A stretch of 64,000 nucleotides of DNA from Cryptomeria japonica (GCF_030272615.1 NC_081405.1:158769954-158833953), one strand, 5' to 3'; positions 11,499 through 25,300 are shown, counted from the first letter of the stretch. The notes: generated from the sequence alone by a model not told the origin. Numbers and translations are program-made.

Positions 11499-14400
11499 AT
11501 GGAGGATTCCAAATTCAAGGTTGAAAAGTTTAACGGCCAGAATTATCAGTTATGGAAAATGCAGATGGAGGATTACTTGTATCAAAAGGATTTGTGGTGG
11601 CCATTGGAAGGAAAGGCAAAAAAACCGACCACAATATCAGATGAAGAGTGGGACATTTTAGATAGAAAGGCACTGGGATCCATTCAATTGTGCCTTGCGT
11701 CGTCTATAGAATTCAATATAACAGAAGCAAAAACGACTGTAGATTTGATGGCAACATTGGCTAAGTTGTATGAGAAACCCTCGGCTTCAAATAAGGTATT
11801 TCTTATGAAGCGTTTGTTTAATTTGAAAATGAGTGAGGGAGGATCTGTAGCGGAGCACTTAAATGAATTTAATACAATTACCAGTCAATTGTCTTTGGTA
11901 AAAATTACCTTTGCAGAAGAGGTTAGGGCTCTCTTGATTTTATGTTCTTTGCCAGAAAGCTGGAATAGCTTGGTTATGGCTGTAAGTAACTCTGTCTCTG
12001 GTAAAAATACTTTGGTAATTGATGATATTGTTGGTGTTATCCTAAGCGAGGAAATGCGAAGGAAAAGCACAGGTGAGACTCCAACATCATCGGGTAGTGT
12101 TTTGAATGTGGAGAACAGAGGAAGATCAAAGGAAAGAGGAAAAGGCCCTGGGAATGAGAAGTCACGAGGGAAGTCAAAGAAAGGATGCTCTCAATCTAGA
12201 GGAAAGAAAGATTGCTGGTACTGCGGAAAGCCTGGTCATCTAAAGAAAGACTATTGGTCTCAGAAAAACAAAGGAGGAGACAAAAATGAAAATGACAGTA
12301 AGGAAGCTAATATTGCAAGTAATACTTTACAAGATGCTTTAATCTTATGTTTGGATAATGTTAATGATTCCTGGGTAATAGATTATGGGGCTTCATTTCA
12401 TGCTACACCCCATAGAAAATATTTTCTAGATTATGTTCAAGGTGATTTTGGACAGGTATATTTGGGTGATGATGAGCCCTATCAAATTATTGGAAAAGGA
12501 AAGATAAAGATCAAGTTGCAGAATGGTAATGACTGGTTTCTGCAGGAGGTAAGACATGTTCCTAATTTAAGAAGAAATTTAATTTCTGCAGGGCAACTAG
12601 GTAGTGAAGGTTGCATAGTTACCTTCTCAGACAGTATGTAGAAGGTCACTAAAGGATCATTAGTAGTAGCTAAAGGTGCGAAGGTAGGCACATTATATCT
12701 GTGTACTGGTAACACTTACTCTACCTCAGCTGCTACAGATAAAGTTACTGCAGGGACAACAACAATAAATGTTGCAAGAACAGATTCGATAATGTGGCAC
12801 CATAGGCTTGGGCACATGAGTGAGAAAGGGATGAAAATCCTTCACTCCAAAAATTAATTGCCAGGGTTAAAGAAGATTGATTTAGAGTTCTGTGAAAACT
12901 GTGTTTATGGTAAACAGAAAAGAGTCAGATTTCTCAAGGTTGGGAAAGAGAAGAAGAGTGAGAAGTTAGAGCTTGTACATTCAAATGTATGGGGACCGGC
13001 TCGGGTATCTTCTCTTGGTGGCTCTTGTTATTATGTTATTTTTATTGATGACTCAACCAGAAAAACATGGGTATATTTCCTAAAATAAAAATCAAATGTT
13101 TTTGAAACTTTTAAGAAATGGAAAGCTTCGGTTGAGAATGAGACAGGAAAAAAGTTGAAGTGTCTCAGATCGGATAATGGAGGTGAGTATTGCAGCAAAG
13201 CATTTGAAGATTACTGTTCCTTAAATGGGATGCGAAAGCAGAAGACAGTTCTAGGAACTCCACAGGAAAATGGTGTGTCAGAGAGAATGAATAGGACCAT
13301 CATGGAACGTACGAGGAGCATGAGATTGCATGTTGGATTGCCCTTACATTTTTGGGCAGATGTTGTACATACTATTGTCTATTTGATAAATAGAGGACCT
13401 TCAACCCCTTTGGATGGTGGTATTCCAGAGGAGGCATGGACTGGTAAAAAGGTAAATTATTCTTTTCTAAAAACTTTTGGTTGCGAAGCTTTTGTCCATG
13501 TTGATAAAGAAAATAGAACCAAGCTTGATGTTAAATCTCATAAATGTACCTTCATTGGATATGGGATAGATGAATATGGCTATCGGTTATGGGATTTTGA
13601 AAATAAGAAAATAATTAGAAGTAGAGATGTTATATTCAATGAGAAGGTTGTGTATAAAGAACAGATGCAGGAAAAGAAGCATGAACAGGACAAACAAGAA
13701 TATGTGGTGTTGGATGATATTCCTGAAAATGAAATGCCACAGGTACCTGATGCTCAGCAAAAACAGATTGTTCCACAAACTCCTGCAAGTGTTAGACGTT
13801 CTACAAGGACAAGTAGACCCCCTGAAAGATTTTCTCCTTCTTTGTATTCTATTTTATTAACGGATTTTGGTGAACCAGAAGAATATGAAGAAGCAATGTA
13901 GGTGGATGCCAAACAACAGTGGCAACTAGGCATGAAAGAGGAGATGGACTCCTTGATGAAAAATAAGACTTGGGACTTAGTCCCTTTACCTGCAGAAAAA
14001 AGAGCCTTACCTAACAAATGGGTTTATCGACTAAAGGAGGAGGAAGGAGGTCAGAAAAGATATAAGGCCAGACTTGTGGTAAAAGGTTTTGCATAGAAAA
14101 AGGGTATAGATTATGATGAAATATTTTCTCCAGTTGTAAAAATGACTTCAATTAGAACTGTACTTAGTCTTGTGGCTACAGATGATTTACATCTTGAACA
14201 ATTAGATGTCAAAACAGCTTTTCTCCATAGAGATTTGGAGGAGGAAATTTACATGTTGCAACCACAAGGATATGAGGTCAAAGGTAAGGAGAACTTGGTG
14301 TGCAGGTTGAAGAAAAGTTTGTATGGCCTAAAGCAAGCACCCCGACAATGGTATTTAAAATTTGATAGTTTCATGGCTGAACATGGCTATCATAGATGTC

Positions 14401-15380
14401 ATTCTGATCATTGTGTATATTTTAAGAGATTTGATAATGGCAGTTATATTATCCTGTTGCTTTATGTTGATGACATGCTTGTTGTTGGGTCTAACATGCA
14501 ACATATAAATGATCTTAAACAGAAATTAGCCAGGTCATTTGCTATGAAGGATTTGGGTGCAGCTAAGCAAATTCTCGATATGAGGATTACACGGGACAGG
14601 AAAAATAGAACCTTGAATTTGTCCCAAAGTGAGTATATAAAGAAGGTGTTGAAAAGATTTAACATGCAGGATGCAAAAGCAGTTAGTACACCTTTGGCTA
14701 GTCATTTCAAATTGACTAAGGAGATGTGCCCAGAGGCACCGAAAGAAGTTAATAAAATGTCTAACATCCCGTATTCATCAGCTGTTGACAGTCTGATGTA
14801 TGCAATGGTATGCACAAGGCCAGATATTGCACATGCAGTGGGAGTTGTGAGTAGGTTTATGAGTAATCCAGGTATGCAACATTGGAATGCTGTGAAATGG
14901 ATTCTTCGGTATTTGAAAGGAACTACTACGAAGGCATTATGTTTCAAAGGATCTAATGCTACTCTAAGTGGATATGTTGACTCTAATCTGGCGGGTGATA
15001 TTGATTCATGGAGGAGTACTACAGGGTATGTTTTTACTATAGGGGGAACTACAGTCAGTTGGATTTCTAGGCTGCAAAAGGTTGTTGCACTTTCAACCAC
15101 TGAAGCTGAGTATGTTGCTGCTACAGGAGCCAGCAAAGAGATGATTTGGTTGCAATGTTTTCTGAAGGAATTGGGTCAGACACAAGAGGATAGCCCATTG
15201 TATACTGATAGCCAGAGTGCCATTCATCTTGCGAAAAACTCTACTTTTCATTCAAGGACAAAGCACATTCAGCTCAGGTACCACTTCATCCAAACTATCT
15301 TGGAGGAGGGTCAGTTACGACTTGAGAAGATTCACACAAGTGAGAATCCTGCCGATATGTTCACAAAGGTAGTTCCATAG
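11499..15380 (+). pseudogene. Copia gag-pol polyprotein with five nonsense codons
   Basis: One frame of 1293 codons without any indel. Five in-frame stops break it: 12639, 12855, 13086, 13899 and 14094. Gag occupies residues 1-235 (start chosen at the ATG, MEDSKFKVEKFNG). A zinc knuckle at about 239-252 reads CWYCGKPGHLKKDY, so its last Cys is Tyr. The protease motif at about 292 reads DYGAS instead of DSGAS. Integrase begins with an HHCC-type zinc region (about 430-470). The first catalytic Asp is Asn (LVHSNVWG), while SDNGGEY and the ENGVSE glutamate remain. Reverse transcriptase keeps YVDD (about 989); RNase H keeps STTEAEY and TKHI. Several stops fit C-to-T changes of CAG or TGG codons. 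The frame is otherwise perfect, so decay came by base change, not by breakage. Confidence 0.93.
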
Positions 15381-15501
15381 GAGAAGTTGATTTCTTCATT
15401 AGTTTCTGTTGGTCTTCTTGATTGATAATTGTGGAATTTATACCAGTCAAGTCCTAGTGTTTTATCCAGCGGATGTTGCATGTACAGTGGTGTCGTGTAG
15501 T

Positions 15502-15561
15502 ATCAGTCTCCAAGTGGGAGATTGTTCGGTGTGGAGCCTGATCAGTCTCCAAGTGGGAGAT
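15502..15561 (+). repeat. Duplicated polypurine tract of element E
   Basis: ATCAGTCTCCAAGTGGGAGA occurs at 15502 and 15541, 39 bases apart. The second copy abuts the 3' LTR and would be the plus-strand primer (AAGTGGGAGA). Confidence 0.85.
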
Positions 15562-15992
15562 TGTTGAAATGTGGTGACTAATCAGCAAAGTACTGTACAC
15601 TCAGCATGTATCCTCGCCAGGGTCCGGGGCCGGGCTGGGCCCCAGGCAGGGGTTCGGGGGCAGTAGTCCCCAAGAAAAAAAAATTTGCCATTTTTTGTTG
15701 ATGAAAATCGACATTGTAATAAAACCCTAAAAAAGGCCAACTTTGTTTGTTGCCCTAAAAATGCATGTTATAAGCGGCTGGGATGCTTAAGGCATTGCAA
15801 GGTTGATGTACTGTTTTTGCTGGATAATAAGAAAGATTGGACGACTGTGTATGGTGGACGTAACCCATTCTGGGTGAACCACGTTAAATCTCTGTGTTAT
15901 CTGTGTCCTATTTTATTTCTTTATCTTTTGTATTTAAATCTGCATATAATTGTTAGTTCATATTTGCTTCTGATCTGCTTGAAACCCTAACA
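15562..15992 (+). repeat. 3' LTR of element E
   Basis: 431 bp, same ends as the 5' LTR. Most differences lie in the GC-rich segment (15615-15680), where the 3' copy lacks part of the CG-rich stem. Confidence 0.93.
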
Positions 15993-15997
15993 ATTAT

Positions 15998-16350
15998 ATG
16001 CTAACATTATCATCAATTCAAAAGAAAATTCCTTCGTCCTTTAGAGCAAATTTGATTCAAGGAGCAAAAAACTAAATTAGGGAATCTTCAATTATGAGTT
16101 AATGATAGATTTTATGTGATTTATCATTTTATTGCATCAACACATGGAGAACTTATTTTAAGAGCATTACATCACCTATTGAAGGTATAATCATCTCCAT
16201 TCAAGAATTTCAGCCTTGCCCTCAAAAGGCAAGCTTTTCCAATTCAATTCAAGTTCAATTTCTATTTTAATTAGGGTTATATTTTAAACTCAGGTTTTTA
16301 CCTAAGGCAAACCCCTATCCACAACCCCCTTTCTTTCCTATTGTGTGCAA
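15998..16350. other. AT-rich sequence between elements, no gene
   Basis: This continues across the nested block at 38554. Nothing recognisable is seen. Confidence 0.5.
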
Positions 16351-17797
16351 CTACATGTTGGCATTGAGTTGTCATTGATGTCAACATACATAGATGCAGG
16401 GCCGATATGGTTAAGTATGCAAGGGGAGATAAGTTGCAGAAGAAATGAGTTGTAGAAGTGTTGGATTCGTGTTGGTTCAAATTCAACATCAATGCATGGG
16501 AGCTCTTTCTTGTCACTACACAATGTGTTTGTTACCACTCTTTGCGTGCCTGAACTTTTTGGTCAGAGATCCTACAAGTCTCCTCGACACCTTTACACTT
16601 CAATGTTTTTTTGAGACCTCCATCGGCCTTTGTAGACACTTCCTGTTATACCAACATCCCTATTTTTGAGAGACTTCAAATGTATCTTATCGACTTGCAA
16701 TTCAAACCCTTGATTTATCAGTTAACCGCTCTCCGATGGAAATGTAGCCACTAGTTTTTTTATAAGTCATTGATTCTCATTCCACTCGATTCCCGATCTC
16801 TGACAGTGGACCCTACCCCTACTTTATCGGTTAATTGCTCTCCGATGGAAAATTTTCCACTAGTTTTTGTAGTCAAGATTTGTTCCACTTGATCTCTGAT
16901 CCTCGATATTGTTGTATCAATGGTCCCCTCACAAGTCTCATATCAGCCGATCACACTTTTTTGATCTTTTTGCACACACATTTTGTTGTTCCATGTTTAT
17001 TGAGGTGCTTGATAGCCCGAATCTCCAATTATTCAAGAGTATGATAATGTCAATAGAAAAGTTTCCCATGTGGATGTTGACCAAATGCGACCCGATGACA
17101 AAGGTGAAGTCAAAGACATAGCTCGCACAAAGAAAATTCAAATTGTTGGTGAAGAATGGTTGTATGGACACATAGTAAGTGGTGATTTGTAGTCCAATCA
17201 GATCAGATCACAGAGATGAAGAAGAGAGGTGATCGCATTTAGTGAAGACCAGTTGAATGGCTCGAGAAGATCAACTATCTTCTGTCGACAAGATATCAGA
17301 TCGATGAGTAAGTGAAGATTACTAAGAATAGTAATCTGAACACAGAAGACTAATATGAAGATGCAGAGGATGCATTTAATGATGGTGACTATCTGTCTAA
17401 AAGGAATAGACAGAGGATAAAATTGGCTTGTATGCCACGATGTGCATTCAATTCAACTTTTGGTGGGAAGGTTGATAAGAGGTAAAAGAAAGAGATGATA
17501 AGAGATGTGTTAAGGATTAAAAAATAGGGGGGAGAAGAGTACAAAAGAGTGTGTGTGGTGTATAGTGCAAAAGTAGAAAAGGGAAGGAGACATATACACA
17601 GATTGAAGTAGAGAAGGCATAATAGAGGACATGAAGAATTCATAAGGTAATACACTCAGAGTGGGGTAGAGTAAGAAAATTATACAGAGAAGAAATCAGA
17701 GAGTTGTGAATAGAGAATGAAGAGAACAGAAGGCAAAGATCAGAAATTGATAGCAGAGAGCTTAAGAACAAATAGCAGAGTGCAGAGGACACAACCT

Positions 17798-18380
17798 TGT
17801 TGAATATCCAAGAAACTAAGAGGGGGGGTGAATCAGTTGACAACAAAATTAGGAAACCCATGTAAAATTTAGATTAGACACAAGAGACACCAGTATTTAT
17901 GTGGAAAACGGTCCAAGAAGGGAAAAACCATGGAAATTGCTAATTCTACATATAAAAACACCGGTTAAGGTGACATCTGTTAAGGTGATTTTTACAATGG
18001 GTGGCTCACTTACAATGTCCTCATTATTGATGGGCTTACTTCCAATATGCTTACTAAAAATGGGCTCACTTGTGTAAAAGGCTCAGTGCACTAAAAGGCT
18101 CACTACCAAAGAATAAAGAAAGACAAAGAGAATCCACCATAAGAAAAACACAGTCTGTACTGTCAAAACTCCTTTCGGTAAATATATCACAACACTACAC
18201 TCACACAATCATTGGATTCCTTCAATCTAGCATGTCTTCAACACAAAAATCCATGTATGAAATCATCAAATTAGACTCCTATAAATACTGTCTCTAGAAA
18301 TCATAATTCTCAATGTCGGCTAAGACAAAGATCTAAAATAGGTCTCCACTAAACATTTTGGTGGTGGCAAGGAATGAAAA
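17798..18380 (-). repeat. 3' LTR of element A, left piece
   Basis: Starts TGTTGAATAT on the plus strand (the LTR's 3' end). It aligns with 36980-37795 of the other LTR and continues at 31369 after element B. Confidence 0.9.
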
Positions 18381-18777
18381 TGTTGGTGTAAATAATTATT
18401 CATCACGGATATTATTACACTATACTTAAGTTTACTTAGGAAATACATTTCATAATAGTTTGGATATGAGACACTTGGGTGTTTGTGCCACATTGGGATA
18501 GTGTGTGTAGGAGAATTTCCACCTTTTATGGTGTGATCTTGTTGTTACACTCCACATTCAGTGGGTGATCCACCTCATGTGGACTATTATATTATTTCTG
18601 CTACCTACCCACACCTATTTCCTACCTACCCTTGTTTCTTATTGAGCCACATGTCATGTTTGTGTGCTTACATATCCATATAGCCTTGTCTATATAAGCA
18701 GGCTTATATTCATTGTATGTAATGCTTAATGATCCAGTTGATCATATTTTTCATCTTGATAGAATACAGTTTATTTT
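18381..18777 (+). repeat. 5' LTR of element B, first piece
   Basis: Starts TGTTGGTGTAAATAATTATT. It carries a TATA box (TATATAAG, 18691-18698), so this is the U3 promoter side. It continues at 27506-27571 after element C; 397 + 66 bp equals exactly the 463 bp of the 3' LTR. Confidence 0.95.
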
Positions 18778-20428
18778 TGTGTGGGGGAAAAAGTGAGACT
18801 AGGCAAACATGCCCTAATCTCACTTTCAATCACACATTTGTGGAATACGAAAGAGCCTAGAGGTATCACACAATTGGCTACTTCTTTTTGTGGAAGAGAC
18901 AGCCACGGGCTACCTATTAGGATTTCTATTCCTTTGTTGTAATTGAAAGATAAAATGATGCAAGTTCAAGTCCTAATCCCAAAATGCAAGTATGAACTAA
19001 TAACAAGATTGCAGAATTGAGATTAAACAATGAAAATCTGTAAACACAAGGACAAGACAAGAATGTAGATGCGTACCCAGAGCTAAAATCTGAGTGAAAA
19101 TGTTCGGGACGGGGGCGCGGGTGCCACTATCCTGATTCTGCCCCTGAAACTGCTCCGGAAATTGCTGTTTTGCAACCTGGAAAGCTGTCAAAAATGCTGA
19201 AAATTGTTGTCTGACAAAGGGACCAGGGCGCCCAGTGCCTCTGTCCTAGGGACCAGGGCGCCCAGTGCCCCTGTCCTGGCAAGACCAGGGTGCCCCACGC
19301 CCCTGTCATGATCTTCTACTCCGAAACTTGGTGTGTTGTTCTGTCTCGGTCCGCTTCCGTCGGATCTGCAACTTGCGACGTCGTCCAAATCCTGAAACCT
19401 ACACTTATATCTGAAAGGTATGGTGGGCGGCTATATAGGGTTTTGCCTTAGTCAAACCCCCGCTTTGGTGATTTCCACCTCCACGAATAGCCAAGTTGTA
19501 TTGTAAAAGTAGTGTGTGTGCAAGATCCTAAAATGCAAGTAAGCAAACTAGAGCAACCTAGAAAGTAAACCCTAATTGCTTGTAAATGATAATGTAAGTG
19601 CTCCAAATCAAGATGCAAAGTGATCTAAAGCATGAATAAATGATATATTGAAGCTTATGCAAAGACATGAAAACAACATGAAATCATACCCAATCCCAAG
19701 GGAGGGGTACAAGCCAATCTTCAGTCAGTAATTTCCTATTGCTCTTCAATGTCTTCCAAGCCCTAAATGGATGAATGAAATTGATAAATTCTTGATAGAT
19801 GGATGTTGAATGTTGTTGAAGTCTTCAAAGATCTGCTCTTTCGCTGCATATGAGGTTCCTGAAAACAAAATTTGGATCCTTTCAAATGAAGAAAGAGAGC
19901 TCTTATATATGAAACCCTAGGTCTTAATTTCAACTTTTGGCCGACTTAGAGATTGAATCTCCCGCCAATTTCTTGGGGTTAAGCTTTATTTTATGATTGG
20001 ATCGCGCTCCTAAATTTTTGAGAAAAATGTTCGGGACCGTGTGCACTCCGGGCGCCATGGTCCCGACAACTTTTCACCAAATTTTCAGGGCCATCGGATA
20101 TGATGATTTTAGAGAGAATCCCAAAGTTACGGGTGATTTTGAGATGTTTTGACCCCCGAAATCAAGCCCCCAAGTTCAAAATAGGACCTAATTAAGGTTT
20201 TTGATTAAATGATGTATTGGAGGAATAAAATGAAAGGGGCACACTTTAATGAAAAGGGCCCAACTTTATGATATGGGAGATGATAAAAAAGAACCTTAGA
20301 CCTAATTAATTTAATTAATTAAGTGCTAAAGGGAAATGCAATGCAAATGCAAAATGCGCCAAGGTGGGTGCTAAACTAGGTGTGAAATTGTACCAGCCTA
20401 GCAAGTGCGTACAATTTACGACGCTACA
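18778..20428 (-). repeat. 3' LTR of element C
   Basis: 1651 bp, plus-strand ends TGTGTGGGGG and GACGCTACA. It contains three GC-rich ~30-bp repeats of the GGGACCAGGGCGCCCAG type (19219-19308) and a minus-strand TATA box (TATATAAGA, about 19912-19920). By eye about 50 of 1650 positions differ from the other LTR, mostly transitions and concentrated in the GC-rich repeats. Confidence 0.93.
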
Positions 20429-22306
20429 TTTAGCCCCCACTTTAGCGGTCATATGAATGCTACATGCATATGCAAGCTAAAGTACAGAAAAGTAAACATT
20501 ATTTGAAAAAGGATATATCCATAAGTTGTCGGATGAAGCCCCCAACGGTATCTGCAGTACTCAGTTAAGAACCACAACCTACAAAACACACGTTAGATCA
20601 CAAAATCACCTAATGCTTACTAAGGAAGGTGATGAAAATTCGAGGGTAGTTATATGCCCCCCCCTGTTTCGGCTTGCTAATTTTAGTGAGTTGAAACAGG
20701 GATCATGTTTACCACTTCGAATTTGTTAAAGAATATTGATGACAAATGCTCACAAGAAGATTTGATATGAGATCAAAAACTAATGGAGAATCATTTGGTA
20801 AGAAAGAGGACTAAATCTCAATTCCAACACAACAAAGAGTGTGAGGATTTGAGAGTTCTCTAACACAAGATGAAGGATGTAAATGGAAACAAAATGCAAA
20901 GAGAAGAAAAGAAAGGAAAAAAAGCATGAATACACACATTGGTGATCCATGAAAAGAATAGTGAGAGAGAAAACATGGACTTCTCGCCCCTAGATCTTGT
21001 CTAGGTGATCCATGGGAAAAGGACATGGAAAACTAGCCCCTAGAGTCTGTCTAGGTGATCCATGTAAGGGAGGAGAGTGAGAAAGTCTAGCCTTATGCCG
21101 CTAGTTCCACTCAACCTCGTGCATGTGTGTGTAAGGGAGGTTAGAAGCACCTCGTAGGAGGCTATGCCCGAGTATGCTACAACCTGTATATGTATAGTAC
21201 AAAAGCGTGACATCTCGCTCTAAGAGTCTGTGCTCTGGTTCTGAGAATAATCACCTTGCATAAAAGAAAAATGGAGACATCTCGCTCTAAGAGTCTGTGC
21301 TCTGGTTCCGAGAATGACCCAGTGTTCAAAAACTGTAATGTTTATGTCATAAGAAAAGTATAACAAGGATACATACCTTCATCACAAAAGAAGATACCCC
21401 AAAAATGCAACAATGTCATAGATCCAAGCAAGAGAGTTTTGCACTCTTTAAGAAAGGATAAGATAGTTGAGAAGGGATATCTTGTAGTATGTGTAAAGGA
21501 GATCCTTAGAGGAGAAGAGATGTTTGTACAAAAGAAACCTATCCCCGAGAGGACAAATATAACATCTTCTAGAATAAGACAAAGAAGAGAATAAGAATGC
21601 AATACTTCCTTCTTTTGTGAGGTGAAAGTGATTCTTAATGAAGGATGACACTCTTTTTAACCCAATTGGGAGAGTGAATTCATTATGGATGTATTTTACC
21701 AAGTGCAAAAGAGGTTGTAGTCAAGGACTTACACCTCTTGTAAGAGAGAATCCTTGAACAAACAACAACAAATGCATACAAGGAATAACATCAAGTAATA
21801 AAGTTCACACCATCCACAAAATAGGAAAAAGTGGATCCTTAGATAAAAATAAGGAAAGATCATTGCCTCCCAAGGATAAGGACAATGAGAAGGACTTACA
21901 CAATCTTCTAGGGAGAGATTTAGGCATAAAAAAAATGTACTACATACTCACATGCGTTCATGCAAGCAAGACATTAGTGTATGTAAAATGCTCCTCACAA
22001 GAAGTGGGTAGGATAAGAAAGAGAATACACATCTTCTCCCATATCTAGGAAAAGAGGATTCTAAAGAAAAGATGATCAATATTTCCACACTATTACCCCA
22101 AAGGTAAATTTTAACCATAAAAAGAAGAGATGTATGAAATCACTCTTGTCCCCATAGGAACAAGAGATAACATAGAAAAATTAGGCTATTATGCTGCTTC
22201 AAAAATATGATTGCACTTGAAATTGTACCATCATGAATGACAATGAGCCCCCAGTAAATGAGCTACCAATGTCACATAATGATGAGCAACATAACAGCCA
22301 TTAATG
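20429..22306 (-). other. Non-coding 3' part of element C with subrepeats
   Basis: No domain is seen. There are short tandem repeats: GGTGATCCATG at 20941, 21004 and 21054, and a ~43-bp repeat containing CATCTCGCTCTAAGAGTCTG at 21211 and 21278. In an autonomous Gypsy element reverse transcriptase and integrase would stand here. Confidence 0.7.
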
Positions 22307-25300
22307 TTATTTAAAGACATGATAGATTGAATGAGGTATTTGAATATGACATGCTAAATGCTCAACTATAAGTGAGATCAAAAACATGTATAAAATGATA
22401 AAAATTGAAGAAGAAAAGTCACAAGAAATCTTAGAAGAGGGATGAGTGTAATTTATTAGAACCTTATCCCTAGAGGAAAGGACTTTATGATGAATAGGAG
22501 ATAAAGATTCATAAGCGGATTTAGAAATTTGAGGGGATTCATAAAGAGATTTGTTCATCGCCAAGATTTTCTTATGAGGGGAATGAGAGTTGATAGAAGT
22601 AGAAGATGATTTAGTTGAAGTGAGATCATCATCACTACTAAATATAGCATTCACATTGAGAGATGGTCTTTTAGATGCTTTGGTGGGCTTAGAAAGATTA
22701 TATCCAAGTCCAAATGAATATTCATGCATGTTATGTTCTAAAGGAACTTTAATTCCTTGTTCATTTGTGCCACAACCATTTCCACTATAGCCACTCTTAG
22801 CCAAAATATGAAAACCACGACCATAACGATTAGCCATTTCAGAAAGAAAAGGTGGTTTTTCATAAGACAAAGAATCAAATTCTTCAGAATTAGAGGTGTG
22901 AGGAGAAGAAGTTTGAGAAGCAGCCACAAAATTATTGCTCATAGGTTCAGGTAAGACTGATTGATCTCTAGTTTCTTTCTTCTTTTTAACTTTAAGCTCT
23001 CTAGGAGGAACCCTATACTCACCTACAAAGGTGGGATTGAAATCAAGAGATCCCCAATCATCCTCTACGAGAACCTTCTTAGGATCAAAAGCCTTTTCAT
23101 GTGTAGATTCAAGTTGAGAAGAATCTTCTTCAGGAACTTCAAACTCATCCAAAGAATTTTGATTATCAGAGGGTGATGATCCATCCATAGGTATCTTGTT
23201 TAACGAGTCATCACTAGAAGAGGAAGGCTTAGAAGAACTCCCTTTGGAAGTAGATGTTTGCAAACAAGCTTGAAAATTAGTATCACCTATCAAGATATAT
23301 GTCTTATTGTTATAAATAAATTTAACTTGTCTATGCAATGTAGAGGGGACAGCTTGCATACTGTGAATCCAAGGTCTCCCTAATAACAAGTTGTATGTTA
23401 GATTTCCCGACATAACATGGATAGGAGTAGGAAAAGTAACAGGTCCCACTTTGATGGGTAAGGTGATAATACCTAATGAAGACTTAGCCACATTATCAAA
23501 GCCTTGAATGGGATGAGAGTCAGGCTCAATAAGGGATGTATCCACATTCATCTTATGCAATAGATTAATGCTACACACATTAAGGCCAGAGCCATTATCT
23601 ACCAGTGTTCATCTTATAGCAGTGTCATTTATGATAACCACAATCATCAAGGGATCATATTGATGTTGAATTTCACTAGTAGGCAACTCATCTTGAGTAA
23701 ACACAATTTGAGCTTTAGGATTCATTACAGAGTTAACCAAAGACACTATATTACTAGATGTATTAGGTGGAGGAACATTCAAATCTTTCAAGGCATCTTG
23801 TAACATTCCATGATGAGCGGAAGAAGTTTGGATCAAATCCCAAAGGGATATCTTAGCAGGGGTAGCTTTAAGTTGTTCAATAAGATCATAGTCCTTACTA
23901 AGCATTTGTGAAATACAAGGAGCTTGAGGAAGAATAGGTTGGGAAGGAGGAAGTGAAGTTGGGATAACTGGAGGAGGATTAGGTTGCCTATTGTTTCTTG
24001 TGTTATAGGTATGAGCAACCACATTATAACTCTCTCTATTCAGTTGCTTAGCATACTCATAAGGGCTCTTAGTAGAATAACCTCTTTGCACAGTAATAAC
24101 AGGTTTCTTAGGAGTGAAAAAAGAATCATTAGCATAACCACCTTGAACCACTAAGATAGGCTTATTTAAAGGTTGATAATTTTGAGAAGGACAAGCAACT
24201 TGGACAGTGAAGAGAGGTTTGTTAGGTGTTTCATTCACATGTATCAAATTGATTGAGGATGGTTTAGAGGAATGAACAGAAGTGTTGGAATAATTGTTGA
24301 TAGTCTTCTCTTGCACTAAAATCTCATCATGGATTAAATCAATTTTAGGAGAGAGACAAGGGGTAGGCATTGATGTTCTAGTAGGTAGAGTAATACTAGG
24401 AAAGGTCATATCATCCTCTATCATCAAAGGATCTACATGGGGAATAAACTCTCTAGGAGAAGGATCAACATTACTCTCTAAAGTCTCACTCTTGAGAGGG
24501 AGATCTTTGAAAGAGATGTTAACCATCTTGCCTTGAACTAGGGTTTCCTTATGAGTAGAACCAAGTTGAGGAGAGGGAGATGCTTTATCTTTAGAGGGAG
24601 AATAATTGAGATTCAAGGAAGGTGAGAAACTATCAAGGGAGCTTTCAATCTTGATTTCATCCCCTTTGGCTAGGGTTCTCTCATGGAAGAGAGAATAATC
24701 TACACCTTCTTCTAATGGTTCATCCCAAATAGTGAAGTTGTTGAAAGGAATGTTTGAAGTATTGTCAATTTCGGGAGAGGAGATAACATTGTTTATTAAT
24801 TCCTCATCCTTAGGAGGGAGAGCATCAATAGATGTGTTAAACTCATCCTCTTTCCTCAAAATATGTTCAATATGATCTTTAGGGGAGAGAGAATTAAGGA
24901 AATTTCTTATTATTTCATCTTCTTTCTCTAAGGGACGCTTATGGGTAAGACAAACTTTAGGAGAAGGGTAAGCATTTATCATTAATTCATCATCTCTAGT
25001 GGGAATTTTGTTGGAAAAGGAAATGCCATCACTAGGAAATGTAGGGATAATGTCATCTTCTTGCACAAAAGGATCCTCATGAAGGGAGTGTTTTTTAGGA
25101 GGAACATGAACATATTTCTTCAAAGATTCATGCTTATGAAGGAGATCTTTGAAAGAAGTGTTCATAACCTCTTGTTGCACTAACATGCCCCCATTGGAAG
25201 GACCAACTTTAGGAGAAAATAAGTCAATGTCCATCAATACCTTTTCACTTAGAGAGGCATCATGTAGGGAAAGTGAAGTAACATTAAGAAAGGTGTTTAT

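Larger units (their letters stand above)
10987..15992 (+). mobile_element. Element E: complete Ty1/Copia LTR retrotransposon, coding region dead
   Basis: It has two LTRs, a tRNA-Met-type primer site, a polypurine tract and the perfect 5-bp target duplication ATTAT (10982-10986 and 15993-15997). Length is 5006 bp. Domain order is gag, protease, integrase, reverse transcriptase, RNase H, which defines Copia. It inserted as a full unit; the two LTRs have since diverged by substitutions and a ~20-bp length difference in their GC-rich segment. Confidence 0.95.

Noticed and set aside
14702..15136. 144-codon minus-strand frame
   Set aside because: Antisense to the reverse transcriptase and RNase H of element E.
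16445..17121. Overlapping frames of 66-77 codons on both strands
   Set aside because: They lie inside the outer solo LTR and show no domain.
18997..19388. GC-rich frames with repeated Trp-Ala-Pro-Trp
   Set aside because: Translations of the three ~30-bp repeats in the LTR of element C; the same frames appear damaged in the other LTR.
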